From Nocardioides alkalitolerans DSM 16699 (GTDB lineage Bacteria > Actinomycetota > Actinomycetes > Propionibacteriales > Nocardioidaceae): a stretch of DNA of 64,000 nucleotides. The notes beneath the pieces are model-generated. The model had not been told where the DNA came from, did not search any database, and saw nothing but the letters and a program-made list of their open reading frames with translations. The DNA lies in NCBI RefSeq assembly GCF_000426525.1, contig NZ_AUFN01000010.1:496001-560000 (forward strand), given 5' to 3'. This document shows positions 1 to 8,269 of the stretch, one piece after another (positions within the stretch are counted from its first letter, which is position 1; the number at the start of each line of letters is the position of its first letter). A program made the position numbers and the translations under genes.

Positions 1-2
1 CG

Positions 3-428
3 CTGCGCTACCTCTTCACGGCCTCCGACTCCGACCCCAGCGCGATCTCGCGCACCGGCAGCTACCAGGTCGCCGCCGAGTTCCTGGCCGCCGACCCCGT
101 CGTCGGACGCGGCTTCGGCACGTTCCTGCCCGTCTACCGCATCCTCGACAACCAGTACCTGCTCCTCAGCATCGAGGTCGGTGCGGTGGGGCTGCTCGCG
201 TTCGTCGGGCTGCTCGCGGCGGCGGCCGTGTCGGCGCACCCCCGGCGCGGCCCCGACCGGCCCGGCCCGGCCGACCTCCACCGCCAGCTCGGGCACGGCC
301 TCGTCGCGTCCGTCGCCACCGCCGCGCTGCTCACCGCCTTCTTCGACCTCTTCGCGTTCCCGATGGCCGTCGGCACGCTCGCGCTCGTGTGCGGCATGTG
401 CGGGGCGCGCCGCCGGGAGCACGGGTGA
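3..428 (+). CDS. O-antigen ligase/polymerase-like membrane protein (Wzy type), C-terminal part
   Basis: Only the last 141 codons are inside the window; the gene begins to the left. The visible part has the family pattern of a loop ending in GRGFGTF followed by DNQYL and E-x-G, then two or three hydrophobic segments (about residues 60-78, 96-115 and 118-132 of the fragment). Proteins of this family (O-antigen ligase / Wzy polymerase, Pfam Wzy_C) join polysaccharide repeat units on undecaprenyl carriers at the outer face of the membrane. The stop codon overlaps the GTG start of the following glycosyltransferase (GTGA), so the two are translationally coupled. Location beside a flippase and sugar genes supports a polysaccharide role. 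Ligase and polymerase cannot be told apart from this fragment. Confidence 0.75.
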   Translation: MRYLFTASDSDPSAISRTGSYQVAAEFLAADPVVGRGFGTFLPVYRILDNQYLLLSIEVGAVGLLAFVGLLAAAAVSAHPRRGPDRPGPADLHRQLGHGLVASVATAALLTAFFDLFAFPMAVGTLALVCGMCGARRREHG

Positions 429-1615
429 GCGGGCGCCCGTCCGGACGCCCGCCTGAGCGCCCGTCCGTGCGGCCGCTCGTGGTGTGGGCCGCCGGTGTGC
501 CGTGGGACGCGGTGCCCGGCACCGACCACCACCTCGTGCGTCGCCTCGCCCGCGACGTCGACGTCTGGTGGGTGGACCCGCCGGTCTCCGTGCTGCGCAC
601 CGCGCGCCGTACGGCGGGGGCCGGCCCCCGCTGGCGCAGCGCCGCGGCGCCCGTCGCCGACGGCGTGACGCGCACGAGCGTCGTCAGCCCGCCCTTCCCG
701 TCCCGCCCCGGTGGCCGGGTGGCGGCGCGGCTCGTGAGCGAGCTGGCCGTCCGCCGGGCGCTCGCCCGCGACGGCCGCACGCCGCTGGCCGTGGTCACGG
801 CCCGGCCCGAGGACCACCTGGCCGGGGTGCCGACCCGGTGTCGCGTGCACTACGCGACCGACGACTTCGTGGCCGGCGCCGCGCTGCTGGGGCTCGACCC
901 CCGACGGCTGGCGCGGGCCGAGCGGCGCAGCCTCGCGGCCGCCGACCTGGCCGTCGCGGTCTCACCGGAGATCCTCGACCGCTGGCCGTGGTCGATGCCC
1001 ACCCTGCTGCTGCCGAACGGCTGCGACAGCGAGCGCTACCGACCGGTGCCGGTCCCGGACGGCGGGCAGAGCGGCGGGGAGGCGGTCGCGGGCGTGGTCG
1101 GGCAGCTGTCGGCGCGCATCGACCTAGCCCTCCTCGAGGCCGTCGCGCGCCGGGGCCGCCCGCTGCTCCTGGTGGGTCCGGCCGACCGGTCCGTCGACCG
1201 CGCGCGCTTCGACGCCCTGGTCGCGCTCCCCCACGTCACCTGGACCGGGCGCCAGCCCGCCGAGGCGCTGCCCGACCTGCTGGGCCGGATGAAGGTGGGC
1301 CTCACGCCGTACACCGACACGCCCTTCAACCGCGCCAGCTTCCCGCTCAAGACGCTGGAGTACCTCGCCGCCGGCCGTGCCGTGGTCTCCACGCCGCTGC
1401 CCGCCGTCGCCGCCCTCGGCTCGCCGGCCGTGACGACGGCCGCCGACCCCGGCGACTTCGCCGACGCCGTCGACCGGGCGCTGCACGCCCCCGACGACGA
1501 GGCCACGGTGGCCGCCCGCAAGGCGTTCGCGGCCCGCCACGACTGGAGCCGCCGCGCCCGCGACCTGCTCGAGGCGATCGACGCGGTCGTGAGCCACGGC
1601 CCCGCCGACCGCTGA
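425..1615 (+). CDS. glycosyltransferase (GT-B fold, family 4-like)
   Basis: 396 residues. The C-terminal half shows a GT-B nucleotide-sugar binding domain: LPNGCDSERY near residue 197, a VGQLSARID strand starting the second Rossmann domain, and PLKTLEYLAAGRAVVST near 307-322, where the glutamate is the usual donor-contacting residue. The predicted role is cytoplasmic transfer of one sugar to a lipid-linked repeat unit. The GTG start overlaps the TGA of the polymerase gene by 4 bp; an in-frame ATG 36 bp upstream lies inside that gene and is less likely. The gene converges on the minus-strand operon ending at 1630, with only 14 bp between. Donor and acceptor cannot be deduced. Confidence 0.8.
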   Translation: MSGRPSGRPPERPSVRPLVVWAAGVPWDAVPGTDHHLVRRLARDVDVWWVDPPVSVLRTARRTAGAGPRWRSAAAPVADGVTRTSVVSPPFPSRPGGRVAARLVSELAVRRALARDGRTPLAVVTARPEDHLAGVPTRCRVHYATDDFVAGAALLGLDPRRLARAERRSLAAADLAVAVSPEILDRWPWSMPTLLLPNGCDSERYRPVPVPDGGQSGGEAVAGVVGQLSARIDLALLEAVARRGRPLLLVGPADRSVDRARFDALVALPHVTWTGRQPAEALPDLLGRMKVGLTPYTDTPFNRASFPLKTLEYLAAGRAVVSTPLPAVAALGSPAVTTAADPGDFADAVDRALHAPDDEATVAARKAFAARHDWSRRARDLLEAIDAVVSHGPADR

Positions 1616-1629
1616 TCCCCCGACGGACC

Positions 1630-2874
1630 TCAGGCCGGGCGGGCGTTGAAGTCGTCGCGGGCGCGGCGGCGGCGCAGGCGCGCGGCGTGCTGCTCGGCCT
1701 TGTAGGCGACGAGGCGTCCGGCGGTGGCCACGGCGGTCGAGACGGCGCTCGTACGGCGGCCGTGGCCGACGTCGGGGGCGGCGAGCGCGGCGGCGTACAC
1801 GCGCTCCTGCAGCCGGGCGGCGCGCTCCAGGCTGAAGCGCCCGACCACGAGCGCACGTCCCCAGGCACCGAGCAGGGCGCGACGCTCGGGGTCGCCGGCG
1901 AGGTCCGCGAGGATGCCGGCGAGGTGCGCCCGGGCCTCGTCGGCCGTGCGGTCGCCGACGCCGTAGAAGCCGCGCTGGAGGAAGTAGGGCAGCGTGCCCA
2001 CGTCGAGCAGCTCGAAGAAGCCCTGCTCGCCCTGGACGACGAGCGGGGTCCCGAAGGCGAGGGCCCGCAGCGCCGAGCCGCCCATCCCGAGAGCGACGTC
2101 GGCGGCGGCGTACGCCGGGCGCGGGTCGTCGAGGGCGCCGAGGAGACGCACGACCTCCCGTCCGCAGCGGTCGTTGGCGGCGGCCGCCCGCTCCTCCACC
2201 TGGGCCCGCGCCGCGCCGTCGCCGACGATCGTCAGCCGCACGGGCCGTCCCTCGACCGTGTCGACGGGGAGGTCGGAGACCGCGTCGATCGCGGTGAGCA
2301 GGCCCTCGAGCTTCAGCTCGGGCACGAGGCGGCAGACGACGACCACCTCGAGCGGCTCCGGTGCGTCGGGAGCGGCGTGGGTGCCCCGCGGGGAGCGGTG
2401 GACCGGCCGGTTCGCCGCGACGTCGACGGGCGGCTCGATGACGTGGACGGGTGCGGGTCGGTGCGGGTCGCACGACGCGCGGATCCGCTCGGTGCCGACG
2501 ACGAGCGGCACCGAGTCGGGCAGGAACGGGGCGACGGCCATCGACATGACGGTGCCGACGGTGCGGGTCGACAACCCGGACGTGGCGGCGTACGCCTCCA
2601 GGATCGGCGGCCACTCGTAGCCGTGCACGACGTCGATGCCACGCTCGCGCAGCACCCGCCGGAGGTGCGCCACCCGGGCCGGGCTCGGGCAGCTGCGCCC
2701 GCGGGGCGCCTCGACGTGCTCGAGCCCGAGTGCGACCACCTGCGCCACGAGCGGGCCCGGCTCGCTGTAGACGACGACGTCGTGGCCGCGGTCGCGCAGC
2801 GCGCCGGCGAGCTCGATCGCGTTGAGCTGGCTGCCGCCGAGCTCCATCGAGTGGGGGTGGACGAGCACCTTCAT
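1630..2874 (-). CDS. glycosyltransferase family 4-like protein
   Basis: 414 residues. N-terminal GT-B domain with MELGGSQLNAIELA at residues 10-23, typical of the GT4 glycine-rich loop. The C-terminal domain begins with VVVVCRLVPELKLEGLL and contains a donor-site region near 262-285. That region reads GMGGSALRALAFGTPLVV, where most GT4 enzymes carry E-G-F/Y-G...E-A, so the usual EX7E pair is not conserved. This may alter donor choice or mean a retaining mechanism with other residues. It is the last gene of a seven-gene minus-strand operon; its ATG overlaps the stop of the flippase by 4 bp. A basic tail (RLRRRRARDD) ends the protein. A polysaccharide role comes from context. Confidence 0.78.
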   Translation of the reverse strand: MKVLVHPHSMELGGSQLNAIELAGALRDRGHDVVVYSEPGPLVAQVVALGLEHVEAPRGRSCPSPARVAHLRRVLRERGIDVVHGYEWPPILEAYAATSGLSTRTVGTVMSMAVAPFLPDSVPLVVGTERIRASCDPHRPAPVHVIEPPVDVAANRPVHRSPRGTHAAPDAPEPLEVVVVCRLVPELKLEGLLTAIDAVSDLPVDTVEGRPVRLTIVGDGAARAQVEERAAAANDRCGREVVRLLGALDDPRPAYAAADVALGMGGSALRALAFGTPLVVQGEQGFFELLDVGTLPYFLQRGFYGVGDRTADEARAHLAGILADLAGDPERRALLGAWGRALVVGRFSLERAARLQERVYAAALAAPDVGHGRRTSAVSTAVATAGRLVAYKAEQHAARLRRRRARDDFNARPA

Positions 2875-4376
2875 CGGACCGCCTCCAGGGGCGCGTGGGT
2901 GGTGGGGACGGGCTCGGGAGCGGGCCCGCGCCGCAGGAGGGCGACCTCCGGCCGCAACCGGCCGAGCAGCACCGCCCAGGCGGCGGCGGTCACGAGGCCG
3001 CACGCACCGAGCACCAGCAGGTCCGGGCCGCCGCGCAGCCCCGGGAGCGACACGACCGCGAGCAGGACGACACCCGCCCCGGCCGGGAGGAGCAGGCCCG
3101 GCAGCAGGCGCCACGCCGGGGTGCGGGCCCGGTGCAGGGCGAGCGCGTACGCCGGACCGACCACGACGACGCCCACCACGAGCTGCGCGAGGGCCGCCCC
3201 GGCGAGCCCGCCGAGGTGGGTGCCCAGGACGACGGCCGGGACGAGCGCGGCGAACCAGACGACCTGGACCGCGAGCAGCCACGACGTGCGGCCGACGATG
3301 ACGAGGTAGTCGTAGACGAGCTCCGCGAGGATCCGCACGACGGCGGCGAGCGCCAGCCACCGCAGGGGCTCCGCGGCGGCCGACCACGCGTCGCCGTACA
3401 CGACCCGGACGACCGGGCCCGCGCAGACCGCGAGCGCGACGCAGCAGGGCACCGCGAGGGCGAGCAGCGGGCGGGAGATCCCGACGAGGGTGCGGCGCAC
3501 GAGCTCGGGGTCGTGCTGCCGGCGGGCGAACAGCGGTGGCGTGACCTGGCGCAGCGGCGCCGAGAGCAGCTGGACCGGCCAGCTCGCGAGGTTGAAGGCG
3601 AGCACGTAGGCGCCGAGCAGCGTGGGCCCGAGGACGCCGCCGACGGCGAGCTGGTCGGCGAACCCCACGCCGAAGACGACGAGGCTGGCGGCGGCGAGCG
3701 GCAGTCCGAAGCGCAGCAGCGCCGGCACCAGGGTGCGGTCGAGGCCGAGGCGGAACGGCAGGGGCGAGAACCGCAGGAGGAGGACCGCGGAGACGAGCGC
3801 GCCGGTGAGGCGTCCGACCACCAGGCTCATCGCGCCGACGCCGGCCACGGCCAGCGCGATCGAGACGACCGCGCCGAGCCAGAGGTTGACCTGGTCGGCG
3901 ACGAGCCGCTGGTCCTGCCGGAGGGCGCGCTGCAGCAGCGCGGCCGGGGTGGCCACGACGCCGTTGACGACGATGCAGAGCGCGAGCAGCCGCACGGGCA
4001 GCACGGCATCGGGGTCGCCCATCGCCGTCGCGAACGGTCCGGCGGCCCAGGCCGTCAGACCGGCGAGGAGCAGGCTGCTCGCGATCGCGACGGTCGTCAC
4101 GGTCGGCGCCAGCCGGGCCGGGTCGCCCGGCCAGCGCACGATCGCGAGGCTGACGCCCAGCTCGTTGAAGCTCAGCACGGCCATGAGCGCGATCAGCGCG
4201 ACCGCGAAGGTCCCGAACTCGTCGGGCCCCAGGATCCGGGCGAGGGCGACGCCGATCACCAGGCTCGCGAGCTTCGAGAGCGCCGTGTTGACCGTGCTGA
4301 ACCCGAGGGCCCGGCCCACCGTGCCCCGGGGCGACCGCGCCGCGTGCCGGGGGGCGACCCGCGGCGGGCCGCTCAT
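2871..4376 (-). CDS. polysaccharide flippase (Wzx-like, MOP superfamily)
   Basis: 501 residues, almost entirely hydrophobic, with about 12-14 membrane segments. The N-terminal pattern (GFSTVNTALSKLASLVIGV then LGPDEFGTFAVALI) is that of oligosaccharide flippases in the MATE/MOP superfamily. These move undecaprenyl-linked repeat units across the plasma membrane. The ATG at 4376 overlaps the stop of the aminotransferase gene by 4 bp and the stop overlaps the next ATG, so the gene sits in a tightly coupled operon. A longer reading upstream would run into the preceding gene and is rejected. Together with the Wzy-like protein at the left edge and the WbaP-type transferase at 16328, it completes a Wzx/Wzy assembly set. 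Confidence 0.85.
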   Translation of the reverse strand: MSGPPRVAPRHAARSPRGTVGRALGFSTVNTALSKLASLVIGVALARILGPDEFGTFAVALIALMAVLSFNELGVSLAIVRWPGDPARLAPTVTTVAIASSLLLAGLTAWAAGPFATAMGDPDAVLPVRLLALCIVVNGVVATPAALLQRALRQDQRLVADQVNLWLGAVVSIALAVAGVGAMSLVVGRLTGALVSAVLLLRFSPLPFRLGLDRTLVPALLRFGLPLAAASLVVFGVGFADQLAVGGVLGPTLLGAYVLAFNLASWPVQLLSAPLRQVTPPLFARRQHDPELVRRTLVGISRPLLALAVPCCVALAVCAGPVVRVVYGDAWSAAAEPLRWLALAAVVRILAELVYDYLVIVGRTSWLLAVQVVWFAALVPAVVLGTHLGGLAGAALAQLVVGVVVVGPAYALALHRARTPAWRLLPGLLLPAGAGVVLLAVVSLPGLRGGPDLLVLGACGLVTAAAWAVLLGRLRPEVALLRRGPAPEPVPTTHAPLEAVR

Positions 4377-5494
4377 GCGAGGACCCGGCCCCCCACCAGG
4401 GCGGTGGCGAGGCGCTCGACCACGTGCTCCTGCTGGGCCGGCGTGATCTGCGGGAAGAGCGGCAGCGAGAGGATCTCGCCGGCGGCGCGCTCGGCGACGG
4501 GGAAGCTGCCGGGCCCGAGCCCCAGGTGCCGGTAGGCCCCGGTGAGGTGGACGGGCGTCGGGTAGTGCACGCCCGCCTCCACGCCCGCCTCCCGCAGCTC
4601 GGCGCACACGCGGTCACGGTCGGCGACGCGCACGACGTAGAGGTGCCACACGTCGACGCCGACCGCGTCGGAGGACGGCAGCCGCACCCCGGGCACGTCG
4701 GCGAGGAGCGCGTCGTACCGCGCCGCCGCCCGGCGACGCAGCTCGTTCCAGCCCTCGAGGCGGGCCAGCTTGGCCTGGAGCACGACGGCCTGCACGGTGT
4801 CGAGGCGCGAGTTCATGCCGACCACGTCGTGCACGTACTTGCGGGGCGAGCCGTGGGCCGCGAGCACGCGGACGGCCGTGGCCAGCTCGGCGTCGTCGGT
4901 GGTGACCGCTCCCGCGTCGCCGGCCGCACCGAGGTTCTTGCCGGGGTAGAAGCTCGTCGCCGCGATCGTGCCGAGCGAGCCGGCCGCGCGGCCGTGGCGA
5001 CGGGCGCCCTGGGCCTGCGCGGCGTCCTCGACGACCGGGACGGCGTGGGCGCGCGCGAGCGGCAGCAGCGCCTCGACCGGGGCCGCCTGCCCGAACAGGT
5101 GGACGGGCACGACGGCCCGCGTCCGCCGCCCGAGCACCCGCTCGACCGCGGCCGGGTCCATCAGCAGCCGCTCGTCGGTGACGTCGACGAGCACCGGCAC
5201 GGCGCCGATGCGGGAGACCGCCTCCGCGGTGGCGATGAAGGTGTTGGCGGGCAGCACGACCTCGTCGTCGCGGCCCACGCCCACCGCCCGCAGCGCGAGC
5301 TCGACGGCGTCCGTGCCGTTGGCGACGCCGACGCAGTGGCGCGCCTCGACGTACGCGGCGTAGGACTCCTCGAACGCACCCACCTCGGCCCCGCCGATGA
5401 AGGCGGCGCGGGCGAACACGTCGTCGAGACCCGCGCGCACCTCGTCGGCGACCTCGGCCTGCTGGGCCGCCAGGTCGACCAGGGGGACCCTCAT
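4373..5494 (-). CDS. DegT/DnrJ/EryC1/StrS aminotransferase, WbpE-like
   Basis: 373 residues; PLP-dependent sugar aminotransferase. The Schiff-base lysine is K186 in SFYPGKNLGAAGDAG; VVEDAAQAQGA (154-164) carries the aspartate that binds the pyridine nitrogen, and GTDAVELAL (60-68) is the phosphate loop. The sequence resembles WbpE of Pseudomonas, which aminates C3 of a 3-keto UDP-N-acetylhexosaminuronate. The Gfo/Idh gene (8266) and the WbpD-like acetyltransferase (14552) supply the other two steps of that route, so 3-amination is the preferred guess. The start ATG at 5494 overlaps the upstream stop by 4 bp. Substrate assignment is inference; the fold and class are secure. Confidence 0.85.
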   Translation of the reverse strand: MRVPLVDLAAQQAEVADEVRAGLDDVFARAAFIGGAEVGAFEESYAAYVEARHCVGVANGTDAVELALRAVGVGRDDEVVLPANTFIATAEAVSRIGAVPVLVDVTDERLLMDPAAVERVLGRRTRAVVPVHLFGQAAPVEALLPLARAHAVPVVEDAAQAQGARRHGRAAGSLGTIAATSFYPGKNLGAAGDAGAVTTDDAELATAVRVLAAHGSPRKYVHDVVGMNSRLDTVQAVVLQAKLARLEGWNELRRRAAARYDALLADVPGVRLPSSDAVGVDVWHLYVVRVADRDRVCAELREAGVEAGVHYPTPVHLTGAYRHLGLGPGSFPVAERAAGEILSLPLFPQITPAQQEHVVERLATALVGGRVLA

Positions 5495-6135
5495 CTGCTG
5501 CTCCTCGCTCCGTCCAGGTAGCGGGCCGGCGAACCGGCCCAGGTCTCGCGCTCCGGCAGGTCGCTCAGGAGGACGGAGCCCATGCCGAGCACCGACCCCG
5601 CGCCGACCGTCAGGCCCTCGCGGACGCACGCGTTCATGCCGAGGTAGGCGCCCTCACCGATGTGCACTCCCCCGCCGACGCTGACGCCGGCGCAGAGGGT
5701 GGCGTACGACTCGACGACGTCGTCGTGGGTGAGCGTCACCTGGGGCATCAGCACCACGTGCTCGTGCACGGCGACGTCCGCCGTCAGCACGGCACCGCCG
5801 AGGATGATCGACCCGGCGCCCACCGACCACGGGAACCAGTCGACGGCCGGGTGCACGACCGTCGCGTAGCGCCCCAGCCCCACCCCCATCAGGGTCAGCC
5901 GGTCGACGAGCGCGCGGCGGGTCGCGCCCTTGCCGGCACAGACCAGCACGCGGTACGACGGGCGGTCGGCCACGACCTCGAGCCCGCCGAGCACGGGGCG
6001 CCCGGCCACCGAGCGGCCCCACAGGCGGGGGTCGTCGTCGACGTGGGCGATGTGGTCGTACTCGCCGCTGTGCTCGGCGAGCACCCCGGCCTCGCGGGCC
6101 AGGCCGCTGGCCGTGACGAGCAGCAGCCCCCTCAT
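5491..6135 (-). CDS. PglD/NeuD-like sugar O/N-acyltransferase
   Basis: 214 residues. The N-terminal part (about 1-85) is the small Rossmann-like domain of PglD/NeuD proteins; the rest is a left-handed beta-helix made of hexapeptide repeats (for example VGAGSIILGGAVLTADVAV and VHIGEGAYLGMNACV). A histidine in the LTHDD stretch after about residue 130 is the likely catalytic base. PglD acetylates the 4-amino group of UDP-4-amino sugars; it is usually encoded next to a PLP aminotransferase, as here (the gene at 6132). Both ends overlap neighbours by 4 bp. The missing partner for a bacillosamine route is a 4,6-dehydratase, which is not in this window. Confidence 0.8.
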   Translation of the reverse strand: MRGLLLVTASGLAREAGVLAEHSGEYDHIAHVDDDPRLWGRSVAGRPVLGGLEVVADRPSYRVLVCAGKGATRRALVDRLTLMGVGLGRYATVVHPAVDWFPWSVGAGSIILGGAVLTADVAVHEHVVLMPQVTLTHDDVVESYATLCAGVSVGGGVHIGEGAYLGMNACVREGLTVGAGSVLGMGSVLLSDLPERETWAGSPARYLDGARSSR

Positions 6136-7280
6136 GCGCCGGGCTCCAGCAGCACGTCCAGCACCCGGCCCTGGTCGGAGGCCGCCATCTGGTGGAACAG
6201 CGGCAGGATCAGCGTGCGCCGGGTGAGGCGCTCGGTGACCGGCAGCTGCGCGACCCGGCCCGAGTGGCGCCGGTAGGCCGGCTCCAGGTGGGTGGCCATG
6301 ATGCCGCGCCGCGCGGAGACGCCGGCGTCGGCGAGGGCCTCCAGCACCTCGTCGCGGGTGCGCGGGTGGGCGTCGAGCACCTCGACCCAGTAGGACTGGA
6401 AGTTGGTGGTCCCGTACGACGGGTCCCGCACCACCCGGAGACCCTGGTCGCCGGCGAGCGCCGCCGTGTAGGTCGCCGCCAGCTCGCGCCGACGGGCCAC
6501 GATCTCGGGGAGCTTGCCGAGCTGGACGATGCCGACGGCCGCCTGCAGGTCGGTCATCCGGTGGTTGAAGCCGATCTCGAGGTACTCCTCCTGCGGCGCC
6601 AGCACGTGGGCGTGCCGGTCCGCGGCACCCGCCGACATCGCGTGCTCGCGCAGGCGGCGGGCCCGCAGCGCCCAGTCGGCGTGGGGCGTCGTGAGCATCC
6701 CGCCCTCGCCCGTGGTGAGGATCTTGCGGGGGTGGAACGACCAGGCGGTGACGTCCGCCCCGGCACCGACCGGCCGACCGCGGTACGTCGAGCCCGCCCC
6801 GCAGGCGGCGTCCTCGACGACGAGGATGTCGCGGGCGTCGCAGAGCTCGCGGATCGCGTCGAGGTCGACGGGCACGCCGCCCTGGTCGACGACGACCACC
6901 GCCCGCGTGCGGGGGGTGAGGACGCGCTCGATCGTGTGGGCCGTGACGTTGCCGGTGAGCTCGCAGACGTCGGCGAACACGGGGCGCGCCCCGACGTACG
7001 TCGCCGCATTCGCGGTGGCGATGAAGGAGAACGACGGCACGACGACGTCGTCGCCGGGGCCGATGCCCGCGACGGCGAGCGCGAGGTGCAGGGCGGTCGT
7101 GCAGCTCGACGTCGCGACGGCGTGCTCCACCTGCTGGCTCGCGGCGAACCGCTCCTCGAACTCGGCGACCCGGGGTCCCTGGGCCACCCAGCCCGAGGCG
7201 ATGACCTCGGCGACGGCCGCGGTCTCCTCGTCGCCGAGCCAGGGACGCATCACCGGCAGGCGCGTGACGACGGCGCTCAT
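6132..7280 (-). CDS. DegT/DnrJ/EryC1/StrS aminotransferase, second copy
   Basis: 382 residues, only distantly similar to the aminotransferase at 4373. The PLP lysine is K186 in SFHPRKILTTGEGG, the form seen in PglE, ArnB and DesI-type enzymes acting on C4 keto sugars. VVEDAACGAG (154-163) holds the PLP-binding aspartate. It lies directly before the PglD-like acyltransferase with a 4-bp overlap, suggesting sequential 4-amination and 4-acylation of a nucleotide sugar. Unlike the WbpE-like enzyme it has the FNHRMTDLQAAVG motif common in the ArnB group. Start ATG 7280 overlaps the epimerase stop. Exact sugar unknown. Confidence 0.85.
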   Translation of the reverse strand: MSAVVTRLPVMRPWLGDEETAAVAEVIASGWVAQGPRVAEFEERFAASQQVEHAVATSSCTTALHLALAVAGIGPGDDVVVPSFSFIATANAATYVGARPVFADVCELTGNVTAHTIERVLTPRTRAVVVVDQGGVPVDLDAIRELCDARDILVVEDAACGAGSTYRGRPVGAGADVTAWSFHPRKILTTGEGGMLTTPHADWALRARRLREHAMSAGAADRHAHVLAPQEEYLEIGFNHRMTDLQAAVGIVQLGKLPEIVARRRELAATYTAALAGDQGLRVVRDPSYGTTNFQSYWVEVLDAHPRTRDEVLEALADAGVSARRGIMATHLEPAYRRHSGRVAQLPVTERLTRRTLILPLFHQMAASDQGRVLDVLLEPGA

Positions 7281-8269
7281 CGCACGAGCTCCCGTCCGGC
7301 CGCGATCTCGCTGCGCAGCGGGCGCCACCAGGTGACGAGGTCGCGCAGACCGTCGGTCAGGCCGACCGTCGCCGCGAACCCGAGGTCGCGGCGCGCGGCC
7401 GTGACGTCCGCGAGCCGGCGGGAGACGCCGTTGACCTCGCGGGCCGGGCCGTGCTCGACCGCCAGGTCGGACCCCATGGCCGCGAGCAGGGCGTGGGCGA
7501 GGTCGAGCAGGCTCGTCTCCGTCCCGCTCGCGATGTTGTAGACGCCCTCGCGCACGTCGGAGGCGGCGGCGTCCACGTTGGCGCGCGCGATGTCGGCGGT
7601 GTGGACGAAGTCCATCGTCTGCGCCCCGTCGCCGAAGATCAGCGGCGGACGACCGTCGGCGATGCGCTCCATCCAGCGCACCAGCACCTCGGTGTAGAGG
7701 CCGTGCACGTCCATCCGGGGTCCGTAGACGTTGAAGTAGCGCAGGGCGACGTAGTCGAGGCCCTGCATCGCCCGGAAGCTGCGGAGCATGCCCTCGTTGA
7801 ACGTCTTGGCCGCGCCGTAGAAGGTGTCGTTGGCGTGGTGGTGGTGGCGCTCGGGGGTCGGGAACTCCTCGGCGAGGCCGTACACGGAGGCCGACGAGGC
7901 GGCGACGAGCTTGCCGACCCGGTGCTGGGCGGCCGCCTCGAGCACGTTGAACGTGCCGTCGACGAGCACCTCGAGCGCCAGGCGGGGCTCCTCGGCGCAC
8001 TGCGTGATGCGGATGGCGGCCTGGTGGAAGACGAGGTCCTTGGCGCGGGTGAGGTCGTGCACGAGGTCGCGGTCGCGGATGTCGCCCTCGACGACGGTGA
8101 CCCGGCCCGTGGCCAGGGCGTCGTCGAGGTTGGCGCGGCGGCCGCGCACGAAGTCGTCGAGCACGTCGACGTGGGCCACGCCGGCGGCGAGCAGCTGGTC
8201 GACCAGCGTCGAGCCGATCGTGCCGGCGCCTCCGGTGACGAGCGCGGTCGCGCCCTGCAGGGCGGTCAT
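7277..8269 (-). CDS. NAD-dependent epimerase/dehydratase (extended SDR, nucleotide sugar)
   Basis: 330 residues. The NAD-binding motif GGAGTIG is at residues 13-19, the catalytic serine is in AASSAS (124-128), and Y151/K155 form the YxxxK pair in TFYGAAKTF. The RYFNVYGPRM motif after about residue 170 is typical of UDP-glucose/UDP-GlcNAc epimerases and related enzymes acting on nucleotide sugars. The active site lacks the D-E pair of 4,6-dehydratases next to the serine, which argues for epimerase. A histidine run (RHHHHAND, 141-148) is an oddity. Overlaps neighbours by 4 bp on both sides. It probably interconverts a UDP-sugar used for the polysaccharide. Confidence 0.85.
   Translation of the reverse strand: MTALQGATALVTGGAGTIGSTLVDQLLAAGVAHVDVLDDFVRGRRANLDDALATGRVTVVEGDIRDRDLVHDLTRAKDLVFHQAAIRITQCAEEPRLALEVLVDGTFNVLEAAAQHRVGKLVAASSASVYGLAEEFPTPERHHHHANDTFYGAAKTFNEGMLRSFRAMQGLDYVALRYFNVYGPRMDVHGLYTEVLVRWMERIADGRPPLIFGDGAQTMDFVHTADIARANVDAAASDVREGVYNIASGTETSLLDLAHALLAAMGSDLAVEHGPAREVNGVSRRLADVTAARRDLGFAATVGLTDGLRDLVTWWRPLRSEIAAGRELVR

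Noticed and set aside
484..3309. Very long overlapping open frames on both strands (for example 484-3309 and 1630-4617)
   Set aside because: High GC content removes stop codons from alternate frames. These frames have Arg/Pro/Gly-rich composition, no domain matches and conflict with well-supported genes in other frames.
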